A stretch of DNA of 57,981 nt from Lichenicola sp964249735 (GCA_964249735.1 CAXUDP010000015.1:1-57981); one strand, 5' to 3'. Shown: positions 42,808-51,040, counted from the stretch's first letter. Numbers and translations: made by a program. Notes: generated by a model from the sequence alone, not told the origin.

Positions 42808-43443
42808 ATGCCGGACATCACGCTCTGGGGCTTCGACAACTCCACCTTCGTGCGCACGGTGAAGATGGTGCTCTCCGAGAAGGGCGTGACCGAGTTCAAG
42901 CAGGTGCCGCTCAACGTGCTGAAAGGCGAGCCGCGGAGCGAGGAGCATCGGCAGCGTCATCCGTTCGGCAAGGTGCCGGTGCTGGACTTCGACGGCACGC
43001 GGGTGCTGGAAACGGCGGCGATCGCACGGTTCCTCAACGACAAGCTGCCTGGCGCGTCGCTGATCCCGGCAAGTGCCGAGGACCGTGCACGGATGGACAT
43101 GGTGATCGGCATCATCGACTCGTATGGCTATGGCGCGCTGCTCGGCGGAGTGACGGCCTACCACCTGTTTCCCGGCTTCGTTGGCGGCAAGAACGAGACG
43201 GCGCGGCAGGAGGGGCTCGAAACCGGCCGCAAGGTGATCGAGTTCGTCGTGAAGACGCGCGGCGGCTCGCCCTTCATCGCCGGCGATCTGAGCCTGGCGG
43301 ACCTTTATCTGGCGCCGATCATCGCCTACGTCGCGATGACTCCGGACAAGGATGCGTTGCTCGACACCGACGGCTTCACCGGGTGGTGGGACCGGGTGCA
43401 GGCGCTGCCAAGCTTCAAGGCGACGCAGCTGCGCGCTCGCTAG
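42808..43443 (+). CDS. Glutathione S-transferase family protein
   Basis: This 211-aa protein has a thioredoxin-like N-terminal domain (LWGFDNSTFVRTVKMVLSEKG, FGKVPVLDFDGTRVLETAAIARFL, where the cis-Pro of VPVL and ETAAI bind glutathione). An all-helical C-terminal domain follows, with FIAGDLSLADLYLAP, the GST N-capping motif. It likely conjugates or reduces small electrophiles. ATG 42808 follows AAGGAGAAACACACC. It is monocistronic, with about 230 bp of noncoding DNA downstream. Confidence 0.92.
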   Translation: MPDITLWGFDNSTFVRTVKMVLSEKGVTEFKQVPLNVLKGEPRSEEHRQRHPFGKVPVLDFDGTRVLETAAIARFLNDKLPGASLIPASAEDRARMDMVIGIIDSYGYGALLGGVTAYHLFPGFVGGKNETARQEGLETGRKVIEFVVKTRGGSPFIAGDLSLADLYLAPIIAYVAMTPDKDALLDTDGFTGWWDRVQALPSFKATQLRAR

Positions 43444-43674
43444 GAACTGGGTTCCGTCGCTGCTCCAGGCACCGTGGGCCGTATGGCATGTAGCGGGACA
43501 AGCGCTACCACAGCTCGTCCCCGTTGCCGTCGATCGCTATGAATTCTCGGATTGGAAGGAGGGCCGGCCTGTTACCAGGCCTGCCGCGCCCGCGCCGACG
43601 ATGCTCGGCGCTACTGCCCCGGACACCGGTGTAGCGACCTACGAGATTTCGACACGTCGGAACAACAGGCATGG

Positions 43675-44129
43675 ATGAACGGCTGTCTTTCGGTTCGGTG
43701 CGAGTTGCTGGACGACTGGTTGGCGCTCCGACACGCATCGTGGTCACACCGGACGCTGGAGCATCACCACGGCGAGATCGAGGCGGCGCTGGGTCCGCCG
43801 GATCGAAGCCTCGGCTTGCCGGCCCGGTCGCACGAGACGAGCATCGGGTTTGCCGAGGCCGCCTTGCGCACTGACTACGTGAACGGCTGCGGCAGCTCTC
43901 CTGTCGTGGTCCTTGAGGGCATCTACGTACAGCCAGCCAGGCGTCGTCGTGGCGTAGCCCGCAACCTGTGCCGTGCAGTCGAGGCGTGGAGACCCAACCT
44001 CGGTTGTCAGGAGTTTGCCTCCGACACCGCATCGATCAACCTGGATGCGCAACGGGCACACCAGGCGCTCGGTTCGAGGAAACGGAACGGGTCGTCTTCT
44101 ACCGAAAGGGGGTCCGGCGTCGCCCTTGA
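43675..44129 (+). pseudogene. AAC(6')-like GNAT acetyltransferase with a frameshift
   Basis: The first part reads DWLALRHASW, then GFAEAALRTDYVNGCGSSPVVVLEGIYV and ARRRRGVARNLCRAVEAW, matching aminoglycoside 6'-N-acetyltransferases (RRRGVA is the acetyl-CoA loop). After AHQALG (about 44072) the frame runs off into unrelated sequence, while the +2 frame continues FEETERVVFYRKGVRRRP and stops at TGA 44127-44129, exactly the family ending. One missing base at about 44071-44073 explains this. It is either a genuine pseudogene or a base-calling error. Start ATG 43675 is tentative. Confidence 0.7.
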
Positions 44130-44213
44130 CGCAAGGCGCAGGCCACGCGTTTCCACATGGCCTGCGCTTATCCGGGAACGAGGCGCCGGTCGGATCGGAT
44201 CCGTTCGGTGGCT

Positions 44214-45644
44214 TCAGGCCTCCGCCAGCCGGTACAGCACCCGCACCCAGGAACGGGTGCCACGGTGGAAGCTTTCGAGGTCGTACTTCTCGTTCGGCGA
44301 GTGGATCCGGTTGTCTGCCTTGGCGAAGCCGATCAGCAGGCTGTCCATGCCGAGCGCTTCCTGCAGGTCGCGGACCACCGGGATCGAGCCGCCGCTGCCG
44401 ACCACCGCGGCCGGCCGGCCCCACTCCTCGCCGAGCGCCGCCAGCGCCGCCTTGAGGTAGGGCCCGTCGATCGGCACCGTGCTGGCGCGCGAGCCGCCAT
44501 GCGAGTGGAAGGCGACGCTGCAGTCGGCCGGGATCCGCGCCTGCACGTGGGCGCGGAAGGCGCTCCGGATCGCCTCCGGGTCCTGGCCGCCCACGGTGCG
44601 GAACGACACCTTGGCCGAGGCCTGGCCGGGCAGCACCGTCTTGAAGCCGTCGCCGCCATAGCCGCCGGTGATGCCGTTGATCTCGCAGGTGGGGCGGGCC
44701 CATGTCTGCTCCAGGGCGCTGTAGCCGTTCTCCCCGGCAGGAGTCGACAGGCCGACCGGGCCGAGCAGGGCGGAGTCCGGGCCGACGATGCGGCGCCAGT
44801 CCTCGCGCACCGCCTCGGGAAGCTCGGCCACCCCGTCATAGAAGCCGGGCAGGGTGACGCGGCCGTCCGTGTCGCGGAGTGCGGCCAGGATCTCGACCAG
44901 CAGGTGCAGCGGGTTGCGCGCGGCATTGCCGTACAGGCCGGAATGCAGGTCGCGGTCGGCACAGGTGATCGTGATCTCCTCGCCGACCAGGCCGCGCAGC
45001 ATGGTGGTGACGGCGGGAACGCCGCCCTCCAGCATGTCGGTGTCGCAGATCAGGGCGATGTCGGCCTTCAGCTCGGCGGCGTGGGCTTCCAGGAACGGCC
45101 GCAGGCTCGGGCCGCCGCTTTCCTCCTCGCCTTCCAGCAGGATCGAGATGCGGACGGGATAGCGCCCGTCGGCGGCGCGGATCGCACGCAGCGCTTCCAG
45201 GAAGGTCATGACCTGTCCCTTGTCATCCGACGCGCCGCGGGCGGTGATGCAGCGTCCGCCGGCATTCTCCCCCAGCACCGGCTCGAACGGCGCGCTGGTC
45301 CACAGCGCCACCGGGTCCACCGGCTGCACGTCGTAATGGCCGTAGAACAGGACGTGCGGCCCGGTGCCGGAAGCGGAGTCCGCGAAGGCGGGATCGTGGG
45401 CGACCACGATCGGCAGCCCGGGGGTGTCGCGCACGCTGGCCTCGAAGCCGAGCGACTGCAGGTCGCGGCACAGCCATTCCGCGGCACGACGGCAGTCCGG
45501 CGCATGCGCGGCCTGGGTGGAGATGCTGGGGATGCGGAGCAGCGCGAACAGCCGTTCCAGGCTGGCGTCGAGCCCGCTGTCGACGTGGTCGAGGGCGGCC
45601 GAAGGAGCGGGACCAGGAGGGGCGGCGGGCGGGATGGCGTTCAT
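44214..45644 (-). CDS. M20-family metallopeptidase (dipeptidase-like)
   Basis: This 476-aa zinc peptidase of the M20/M25/M40 family has metal ligands in FYGHYDVQP, RGASDDKGQ, EGEEESGG and a distal HSPNEKYD. A dimerisation domain sits between them (about residues 215-370). Close relatives hydrolyse dipeptides such as carnosine or Cys-Gly. The N-terminal 20 residues are Pro/Ala-rich and lack a signal peptide, so it is cytosolic. ATG 45644 is the only good start. It lies 72 bp downstream of secB on the same strand. Confidence 0.92.
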   Translation of the reverse strand: MNAIPPAAPPGPAPSAALDHVDSGLDASLERLFALLRIPSISTQAAHAPDCRRAAEWLCRDLQSLGFEASVRDTPGLPIVVAHDPAFADSASGTGPHVLFYGHYDVQPVDPVALWTSAPFEPVLGENAGGRCITARGASDDKGQVMTFLEALRAIRAADGRYPVRISILLEGEEESGGPSLRPFLEAHAAELKADIALICDTDMLEGGVPAVTTMLRGLVGEEITITCADRDLHSGLYGNAARNPLHLLVEILAALRDTDGRVTLPGFYDGVAELPEAVREDWRRIVGPDSALLGPVGLSTPAGENGYSALEQTWARPTCEINGITGGYGGDGFKTVLPGQASAKVSFRTVGGQDPEAIRSAFRAHVQARIPADCSVAFHSHGGSRASTVPIDGPYLKAALAALGEEWGRPAAVVGSGGSIPVVRDLQEALGMDSLLIGFAKADNRIHSPNEKYDLESFHRGTRSWVRVLYRLAEA

Positions 45645-45716
45645 CGCGCCATGGTGCGCCGGCGCGCGGCGCTTGTCAGCCCGGCCGCGGCAGATCGGTC
45701 TCGATGCGGCCGGCGT

Positions 45717-46256
45717 TCAGGCCGGGGGCGCTTCCCCGGGCTGGATGGCCTGGGCGGCGGCGGTGCGCTTGTTCTGCCAGAAGGCCACGAAGTCGATCGG
45801 CTGCAGCATCACCGGCGGGAAGCCGGCCTCGCGGGTGATGTCGGCCAGCACCGCGCGGGCGAACGGGAACAGCAGGCGCGGGCATTCGGCGAACAGCATC
45901 GGCTCCACCACGTGCTGCGCCACGTTCTGAAGGGTGAAGATGCCGCAATAGGCGAGCTCGACCACGAAGGCGACGGCGGGCGGTTCCGCGTTCTCGGCCG
46001 GGGCATGGGTGGTGGCGCTGCATCCCAGCAGCAGCGTGACCTCATAGACCGGATGCCCCTCCTGCGCCCGGCGCACCTGCACGTCCAGGCTCAGCGTCAC
46101 GTGCGGGCGGAGGTTCTGAACCGTGTAGATCCCGGGGGCGCCGGGCACGCGGAACACCATGTCGCGGACGTACTGGTTGCTCAGCACCAGGGGCGGCACC
46201 GCCGGGGTGGCGAACTGGGTGCCGCCGACGACGCTGTCGATCGATTTGTCTGACAT
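45717..46256 (-). CDS. secB: Protein-export chaperone SecB
   Basis: This 179-aa SecB tetrameric chaperone delivers unfolded preproteins to SecA. The core (about residues 20-155) contains NQYVRDMVFRVPG, the LDVQVRRAQEGHPVYEVTLLL strand and a C-terminal AECPRLLFPFARAVLADITREAGFPPVMLQPIDFVAFW, the most conserved family segment. ATG 46256 is just inside the left 55-bp copy flanking the second N gap. The gene itself is complete; only its promoter region is affected by the gap. Confidence 0.95.
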   Translation of the reverse strand: MSDKSIDSVVGGTQFATPAVPPLVLSNQYVRDMVFRVPGAPGIYTVQNLRPHVTLSLDVQVRRAQEGHPVYEVTLLLGCSATTHAPAENAEPPAVAFVVELAYCGIFTLQNVAQHVVEPMLFAECPRLLFPFARAVLADITREAGFPPVMLQPIDFVAFWQNKRTAAAQAIQPGEAPPA

Positions 46257-46439
46257 GGCTCACATCGCTCGTTCGGGGCTCGTTNNNNNNNNNNNNNNNN
46301 NNNNNNNNNNNNNNNNNNNNNNNNNNNNNNNNNNNNNNNNNNNNNNNNNNNNNNNNNNNNNNNNNNNNNNNNNNNNNNNNNNNNGACGCTGTCGATCGAT
46401 TTGTCTGACATGGCTCACATCGCTCGTTCGGGGCTCGTT
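46230..46439. repeat. 55-bp duplicated contig ends around a second 100-N gap
   Basis: Positions 46230-46284 and 46385-46439 are identical over 55 bp with 100 Ns between, the same overlap length as at 22.5 kb. Merging the two copies gives a continuous upstream region for secB (start at 46256). The apparent second secB start after the gap is therefore a copy, not a second gene. Confidence 0.9.
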
Positions 46440-46496
46440 CGGGCTCGTCGTCCGGGCGTAATCCTACAGGAGCGCCGGCCGGCCGGCGAGGGCGGC

Positions 46497-46817
46497 TCAG
46501 ATGAAGCGGCCGCGTAGGAAGCCCAGCGCCGGAAGCGGCGTCCAGCTCCGCGGCAGGTCGGCACGGCGGATCGGCGCGATGCTGTAACGGGGGATCGGCT
46601 GGCGCGCACTGCGCAGGAAGTGCGCGTAGGCCCTGACCTGCTGCTCGCGCCAGTCGCGGTCGGCCAGGGCGGCGTCCCGGCTGGCGTAGATCTCGGCGAT
46701 CCGGCTGGTCCGGCCGGCGTCCGCCATCACTGCCCAGATCCGGTCCTCGCGCGGACGCTCGTCGGCGGACACCGTGTGGGAGGAGGACGGGCGGGAGAAC
46801 GGGATGATGTCCGTCAT
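46497..46817 (-). CDS. Small conserved hypothetical protein
   Basis: This 106-aa soluble protein starts MTDIIPFSRPSS and contains REDRIWAVMADAGRTSRI and ASRDAALADRDWREQQVRAYAHFLR; it ends FLRGRFI. ATG 46817 is chosen because the longer frame upstream has no coding character. No family is recognised. It is upstream of secB on the same strand, with the collapsed gap region between them. Function unknown. Confidence 0.55.
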   Translation of the reverse strand: MTDIIPFSRPSSSHTVSADERPREDRIWAVMADAGRTSRIAEIYASRDAALADRDWREQQVRAYAHFLRSARQPIPRYSIAPIRRADLPRSWTPLPALGFLRGRFI

Positions 46818-46959
46818 GCGGCGCGTGTCCGGGTGGGCGGAGCGGGAGCCATCGCAGCCGACGAGACCATGGCTCCCTCCTGCCGGCAAGGCCTGGGGCT
46901 GCAACCCATACTGTCGGGCTCCGTTGCTAGGAACGACCCCAGGAAAGGCGACGCCTCCC

Positions 46960-47172
46960 ATGAGCACCAGCGAGAAGATCCCCGCCACCGACCGCTCCCG
47001 CGGCGGCCCGGGCAGCAGCCACGTCGACACCAGCGGCAAGCACAAGAACTCCGCCGGCGCCCATCACCAGAACACCCCGGTCGAGAAAAAGCATCCGCGC
47101 GAGGACGCCGACAGCGCCCATGGCGGCACCCGGCACGAGCGCAACGAGCCAGGCGAAGGGCGCCGCTCCTAG
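46960..47172 (+). CDS. Small hydrophilic, probably disordered protein
   Basis: This 70-aa protein is very rich in His, Lys, Ser, Gly, Glu and Asp (SEKIPATDRSRGGPGSS, KHKNSAGAHHQN), with no hydrophobic segment, so it is probably intrinsically disordered. ATG 46960 has AGGAAAGG upstream at slightly long spacing. Composition is reminiscent of desiccation/stress hydrophilins. No family recognised. It is divergent from the hypothetical gene at 46817 and 43 bp upstream of the LapA gene. Confidence 0.5.
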   Translation: MSTSEKIPATDRSRGGPGSSHVDTSGKHKNSAGAHHQNTPVEKKHPREDADSAHGGTRHERNEPGEGRRS

Positions 47173-47215
47173 CCAGACCCTTGCAGGCACGGCAGCGCAA
47201 CGATAGGAGCCGGTC

Positions 47216-47569
47216 ATGCTTCGCCTGATCCTCACGCTGCCGTTCCTGATCCTGCTGGTCGTGTTCGTGCTGTTCAACCAGACACCGGGCGCGATGGAGC
47301 TGCCCTACCTGTCCTGGCAGTCCTCGGTGGGCGTGATCGCGCTGATCACGGCGGTGATCTTCTTCCTGGTCGGCGCGCTGTTCGTGTGGTTCGCCGAGCT
47401 GCGGCAGCGACGCCGCGCCCGCCGAGCGGAACAGCAGGTCCGCACCCTGGAAACCCAGGTCGCCGAGCTGCGCACCCAGTTGTCGCAGGCGGTGGCGCAG
47501 AATGTCGCCTATCATGGCGCCACGGTCGTGACGCAGCCGGGCCCGGGTCCGCTGTCCATCGCCCCGTGA
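47216..47569 (+). CDS. LapA-domain inner-membrane protein
   Basis: This 117-aa protein has two membrane helices (LILTLPFLILLVVFVLFNQ and VIALITAVIFFLVGALFVWF) with the LapA (DUF1049) pattern, followed by a basic stretch RQRRRARRAEQQVRTLETQV that begins a cytosolic coiled coil. In enterobacteria LapA helps control LpxC and LPS levels; here the role is inferred. ATG 47216 follows TAGGAGCCGGTC. The stop is one base before the pyrF start, so the genes are likely cotranscribed. Confidence 0.85.
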   Translation: MLRLILTLPFLILLVVFVLFNQTPGAMELPYLSWQSSVGVIALITAVIFFLVGALFVWFAELRQRRRARRAEQQVRTLETQVAELRTQLSQAVAQNVAYHGATVVTQPGPGPLSIAP

Positions 47570-47570
47570 G

Positions 47571-48293
47571 ATGGTGCTCTCCGGGATGGCGACCCGACGC
47601 ACCCGCCTGATCCTTGCCGTCGACACAACGGACGATGCGTTGGCCGAGCGGTGGATTGCCGCCACCGCCGCGTCCTGCGGCGCCGTCAAGTTCGGCCTGG
47701 AGTTCACCCTGGGCCGGGGGCTGGACGCGGCGCGCCGGCTCGGCGCCGGCCGCTCGCTGTTCCTGGACCTCAAGCTGCACGACATCCCCAACACGGTGTC
47801 GGCGGCGATACGGGCGCTCGCACCGCTTCGGCCGGCCATGCTGACGATCCACGCCGCCGGTGGCGGCGCCATGATCGCGGCGGCACGGGAGGCAGTCGAG
47901 GACGGGTTCGCGACGGATGCGCGACCGATCCTGCTCGCGGTCACGGTGCTGACCAGCCTGGATGCGGAAGCGCTGCATGCCATCGGAGTCGCCGGCGGCC
48001 CGCGCCAGCAGGTGCTGCGCCTTGGCCGCATGGCGATGCACGCAGGAGCGCATGGGCTGGTCTGCAGCCCGCACGAGGTGGCGCTGTTGCGCGACGCGCT
48101 GGGACAGGCGCCATGCCTCGTGGTGCCTGGAGTCAGGCCGGCAGGCGCCGAGGCTGGCGACCAGAAGCGGGTGATGACGCCGGCGGAGGCCAGTGGTGCT
48201 GGCGCCGACTGGATCGTGGTCGGCCGACCGATCACCCGGGCCGCCGATCCGGCGGCGGCGGCGGCGGCCATCGCCGCCGAGCTCGACTCATGA
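47571..48293 (+). CDS. pyrF: Orotidine 5'-phosphate decarboxylase
   Basis: This 240-aa TIM-barrel enzyme of pyrimidine synthesis has AVDTTDDA, VKFGLEFTL, the catalytic DLKLHDIPNTV (Asp-Lys-His-Asp array) and phosphate-binding VVPGVRP and VVGRPITRA. ATG 47571 is used; ATG 47586 is also possible. The stop overlaps the trpF start (ATGA at 48290-48293). The lapA-pyrF-trpF order is familiar from related Alphaproteobacteria. Confidence 0.95.
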   Translation: MVLSGMATRRTRLILAVDTTDDALAERWIAATAASCGAVKFGLEFTLGRGLDAARRLGAGRSLFLDLKLHDIPNTVSAAIRALAPLRPAMLTIHAAGGGAMIAAAREAVEDGFATDARPILLAVTVLTSLDAEALHAIGVAGGPRQQVLRLGRMAMHAGAHGLVCSPHEVALLRDALGQAPCLVVPGVRPAGAEAGDQKRVMTPAEASGAGADWIVVGRPITRAADPAAAAAAIAAELDS

Positions 48294-48917
48294 GCACGCC
48301 GGCCGGCATCAAGATCTGCGGCATACGGGACGAGGCGGCGCTGGACGTGGCGGCGGAAGCCGGGGCGGACTGGATCGGCTTCGTGTTCGCCGCCCGTTCG
48401 CCGCACGGGGTCACGCCGACGGCGGCGGCGGCGCTGGAACGGCGCCTTCCCTGACCCGTGCGGCGGGTCGGCCTGTTCGTCGAGCCGAGCGACGACGAGG
48501 TGGCGCGTGCTCTGGACGCGGTGCCGCTCGACGTGCTGCAGCTCTACACCGATCCTGCACGGCAGCTGCCTCGCGCTGGGCCTCCGAGCGCCCCGTCGGG
48601 CTGGCGCACGGGTGCGCAGCCGGACCGAGCTGCCGACATGCACCGGCCTCGACGGAATGATGATCGAGGCCAGGCCACTGGCAGGCGCGGACCGTCCGGG
48701 CGGCAACGGGGTCCGCTTCAACTGGTCGATCGCCAGGGACTGGACGGCGCCGACACCGTGGCTGCTGGCGGGCGGCCTCACCCTAGGCAACATCGCCGAA
48801 GCGATCCGGCAAAGCGGAGCGTCGGCTGTGGACGTGTCGTCCGCGGTCAAGGATGCGCCGGGCGCCAAGCAGCCGAGGCTGATCCGCGTCTTCATTGCGG
48901 CGGCGCGCGGCGGCTGA
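48290..48917 (+). pseudogene. trpF: Phosphoribosylanthranilate isomerase, disrupted
   Basis: The N-terminal part (IKICGIRDEAALDVAAEAGADWIGFVF) and the C-terminal part (WLLAGGLTLGNIAEAI, AVDVSSAVKDAPGAKQPRLIRVFIAA) are clear TrpF. Between them is an in-frame TGA at 48452-48454 (after ERRLP), and after LYTDPAR (about 48560) the reading frame changes at least once, probably twice, before VRSRTELPTCTGLDG. So the gene has one nonsense codon plus frameshifts. Either TrpF is lost, with tryptophan synthesis relying on another isomerase, or this stretch is badly sequenced. The expected downstream trpB is absent. Confidence 0.8.
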
Positions 48918-49809
48918 GCCAGACCTCGAACAGCAGGTGCGGCAGGGTCAGGGCCGCCAGTCCCTGGATCGTCAGGCAAAGCAGCCTGTCTGCCGTGGCA
49001 CCGGGATAGAACGGCCAGAGTGCCGCGCCCAGCAGCAACGTCAGGATTGTCACCGGCAAGGCGAGCCGGATCGCGCTGGCCTCGTCGACGATCCGGGCGC
49101 CGTGGCCGCGATCGCGGATCAGCGCCAGGATGTGCGCCGGCGCGTGCACGCATACGAAGTAGATGGCGAACGAGGTCAGCGGCGGCAGCAGGATCGCCGT
49201 CGCGGCGAGCAGCGCGGTCACCAGCAGGGGCGTGTAGTCGGTCCGGACCAGCCGGCCGACCCGCGCGGCCGCGGGAAGGAGCCACAACAAGGACGCCACC
49301 CACAGCCAATCCGGCGGCTGGCTCATGGCGGTCCGGGACACGGTGGCGAAGATGGCGGCGGTGGCGGCAGGATGCGCCAGTACTGCTACCGCGACCGGTG
49401 CCCCGCCCGCGGCGATCACCGACACCGGATCGTTGGATCCTGTCTCCTCGACACCGAAATGCCAGACCGAGGCAGTCAGGAAGGCGGCCAGGGTAAGGGT
49501 CGGGGCGAAATGCCAGGCCAGCAGGACGAGAGCCGACAAGCCAAGATAGGGTAGGGCGAACACGCCGAACCAGGCAGGGCCGAAGCGGGGACGCAACGCC
49601 GTGCGGGCAAGTTCGCCGTCCAATGCCCCATGCGGGACGCCGAGACCGATGATCGCGACCAGGGTCGCGAAGGTGCGCTGCCCCGGCGGCAGCAGCGTCA
49701 GCAACGCCAAGACCGGTCCTGCAACCAGGACCGGACTCAGGTGGACCACCCGGAAGGCGAGCGGCGAGGCAGTGGAGGACGACATGGCCGGGAGAGTTCC
49801 TCCCGGCAT
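48892..49809 (-). CDS. blh: Brp/Blh-family beta-carotene 15,15'-dioxygenase
   Basis: This 305-aa polytopic membrane oxygenase cleaves beta-carotene to two retinal molecules. The signature GLGVPHGALDG near residue 57, a WHFGVEETG motif, the CVHAPAHIL segment and a C-terminal LPHLLFEVWL carry the histidines expected to bind iron. It follows the rhodopsin gene after 4 bp and supplies its chromophore. ATG 49809 is used; ATG 49785 is an alternative start, and a perfect 7-bp hairpin holding GGAGG lies between the two. The 3' end overlaps the broken trpF by 26 bp. Carotenoid genes themselves are not in the window. Confidence 0.92.
   Translation of the reverse strand: MPGGTLPAMSSSTASPLAFRVVHLSPVLVAGPVLALLTLLPPGQRTFATLVAIIGLGVPHGALDGELARTALRPRFGPAWFGVFALPYLGLSALVLLAWHFAPTLTLAAFLTASVWHFGVEETGSNDPVSVIAAGGAPVAVAVLAHPAATAAIFATVSRTAMSQPPDWLWVASLLWLLPAAARVGRLVRTDYTPLLVTALLAATAILLPPLTSFAIYFVCVHAPAHILALIRDRGHGARIVDEASAIRLALPVTILTLLLGAALWPFYPGATADRLLCLTIQGLAALTLPHLLFEVWLSRRAPPQ
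49788..49806 (-). promoter_or_regulatory. Hairpin covering the blh Shine-Dalgarno sequence
   Basis: On the minus strand CCGGGAG and CTCCCGG form a perfect 7-bp stem with a 5-nt loop (GAACT). The GGAGG in the stem and loop is the only Shine-Dalgarno-like sequence near the blh starts. If ATG 49785 is used, the hairpin could mask the ribosome binding site until the rhodopsin gene is being translated. Confidence 0.5.
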
Positions 49810-49813
49810 CACG

Positions 49814-50569
49814 TCACGCCGCCATGCGACTGGTGGCGGTGGTGGTCCGCGTCGCGGCCAGGTCGCGATCGACCATCTTGGTGTCGGACATGGTGGTCAT
49901 CAGGCCGTAGCCGACCTTGGACACCACGTCGAGCACCGCGATGCAGAACACGCTGAACGCATCGCCGAACACGCCGAGCCCGTCAGGGGCGAAGAACAGG
50001 ATGACCGGATAAAGCAGCCACAGCACCGACAGGGTGGCGGCGTCGCGACGATAGTTGCTCCGCACGTCGTCGCGCTCGAGACGGTTTGCCTCCACCTGCG
50101 ACACCCAGATGACATAGTAGACGCCAAGGAAGGCGGCGCAGGAGATGACGAACCAAGTCCACTTGATCCACGTAACCACGGACATGCCGAAGAACAGAGC
50201 GGTAGCGATCATGATCAGGTCGGCCAGGATGACGCCGACGAAAATGCCGGGACGCTTCGGCCCGGAATGCATCGCGGTGGCTGCCAGCGTCGCCAGCAGC
50301 AAAGGCGTGGTGAACGTCCAGTCGACGTAGCGCGCGTAGTAGAAGATGCGGGTTGCAGTTTCCCCGGCGGCCGCGCTGACCGGCAGTATGATCGCGCCTT
50401 GACCGATCGCCATGGCGAAGTAGGAACTGGCGGCGATGATCGGCACGATGCCGTGCATGACCGTCTGCAACTCCTCGTTCGGAGTGCGACGTTTCCCGAT
50501 CAGCAGGATCGCCAAGCCGCCGATCAACATGATGGCCGTCGTCAGCCAGAGCCAGAATCTCGAATCCAT
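49814..50569 (-). CDS. Microbial rhodopsin with D-T-T motif
   Basis: This 251-aa seven-helix retinal protein has the Schiff-base lysine at K218 (LDVVSKVGYG) with counterion D214. Helix C carries R80-Y81-V82-D83-W84...T87-T88-P89. Aligned by eye with bacteriorhodopsin, the D85/T89/D96 positions are D83/T87/T94, so the proton acceptor is kept but the cytoplasmic donor is Thr. The release-group positions are D196 and S206 instead of two Glu. It could be a slow outward proton pump or a sensor. ATG 50569 follows GAGGCAGTC. It is cotranscribed with blh. No transducer gene is adjacent. Confidence 0.95.
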   Translation of the reverse strand: MDSRFWLWLTTAIMLIGGLAILLIGKRRTPNEELQTVMHGIVPIIAASSYFAMAIGQGAIILPVSAAAGETATRIFYYARYVDWTFTTPLLLATLAATAMHSGPKRPGIFVGVILADLIMIATALFFGMSVVTWIKWTWFVISCAAFLGVYYVIWVSQVEANRLERDDVRSNYRRDAATLSVLWLLYPVILFFAPDGLGVFGDAFSVFCIAVLDVVSKVGYGLMTTMSDTKMVDRDLAATRTTTATSRMAA

Positions 50570-50671
50570 GACTGCCTCGTTCCAGGATGAACGAGGTCAG
50601 AAGATCCGGACTCCGTTCCGGTTGCTGCACCGTCACGATTTTGAGCGGCAGCAGCAACCAGGACTCAGGTC

Positions 50672-51040
50672 TCAGTAGCCGTAGGCTCCGTAGGTCGGAG
50701 CGGCGTAGACCGCTCCAGCCGGATAACCGTAGACCGGGTATGGCGCCACCGGGTAGCGGTAGGCGGGATAGCCGTAGCCATAGCCGTAGGGCGCTGTGAC
50801 CGCTGCGCCGATCGCCGCGCCGGCCAGAAGCCCGACGCCCAGGCCGCCGAACCCGAACCCGCGGTAGCCATAGCCGTAGCCGCGATAGCCATAACCGCCA
50901 CGGTAACCGTAGCCGCCGCGATAGCCATGACCGCCGCGGTAGCCGTAGCCACCATAAGCTTCTGCCGGCTGTGTCGCCGCAAGGGTCGCTCCGGCCAGTC
51001 CCAGCGCCGCGGCGGCGACCATGAAGGATCTACGCATCAT
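50672..51040 (-). CDS. Secreted Gly/Tyr-rich repeat protein
   Basis: This 122-aa protein has a signal peptide (cleavage after AEA, residue 28), a mature N-terminal half of GYRGG/GYGYRG repeats, and a short hydrophobic glycine zipper (LGVGLLAGAAIGAAV). A Tyr/Pro-rich tail follows. Similar short Gly-Tyr proteins occur in Alphaproteobacteria and may associate with the outer membrane. ATG 51040, with ATG 51037 beside it, follows AAGGAG. It is upstream of the rhodopsin gene on the same strand, about 100 bp away. Function unknown. Confidence 0.75.
   Translation of the reverse strand: MMRRSFMVAAAALGLAGATLAATQPAEAYGGYGYRGGHGYRGGYGYRGGYGYRGYGYGYRGFGFGGLGVGLLAGAAIGAAVTAPYGYGYGYPAYRYPVAPYPVYGYPAGAVYAAPTYGAYGY
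50848..50956. repeat. Short tandem repeats encoding GYRGGYG
   Basis: Imperfect 12-21-bp repeats of the GYGYRGG coding unit make up the centre of the Gly/Tyr-rich gene. The alternation of GGTTAC/CGC-type codons gives a regular pattern that could change length by slippage. Confidence 0.65.

Noticed and set aside
46814..49309. Minus-strand open frame of 831 codons
   Set aside because: It covers LapA, PyrF and trpF regions in antisense with low-complexity composition; not a gene.
50590..50650. GGAAC and CGTT upstream of the rhodopsin gene as an EcfG promoter
   Set aside because: The spacer is about 21 bp, outside the usual 16-17 bp.
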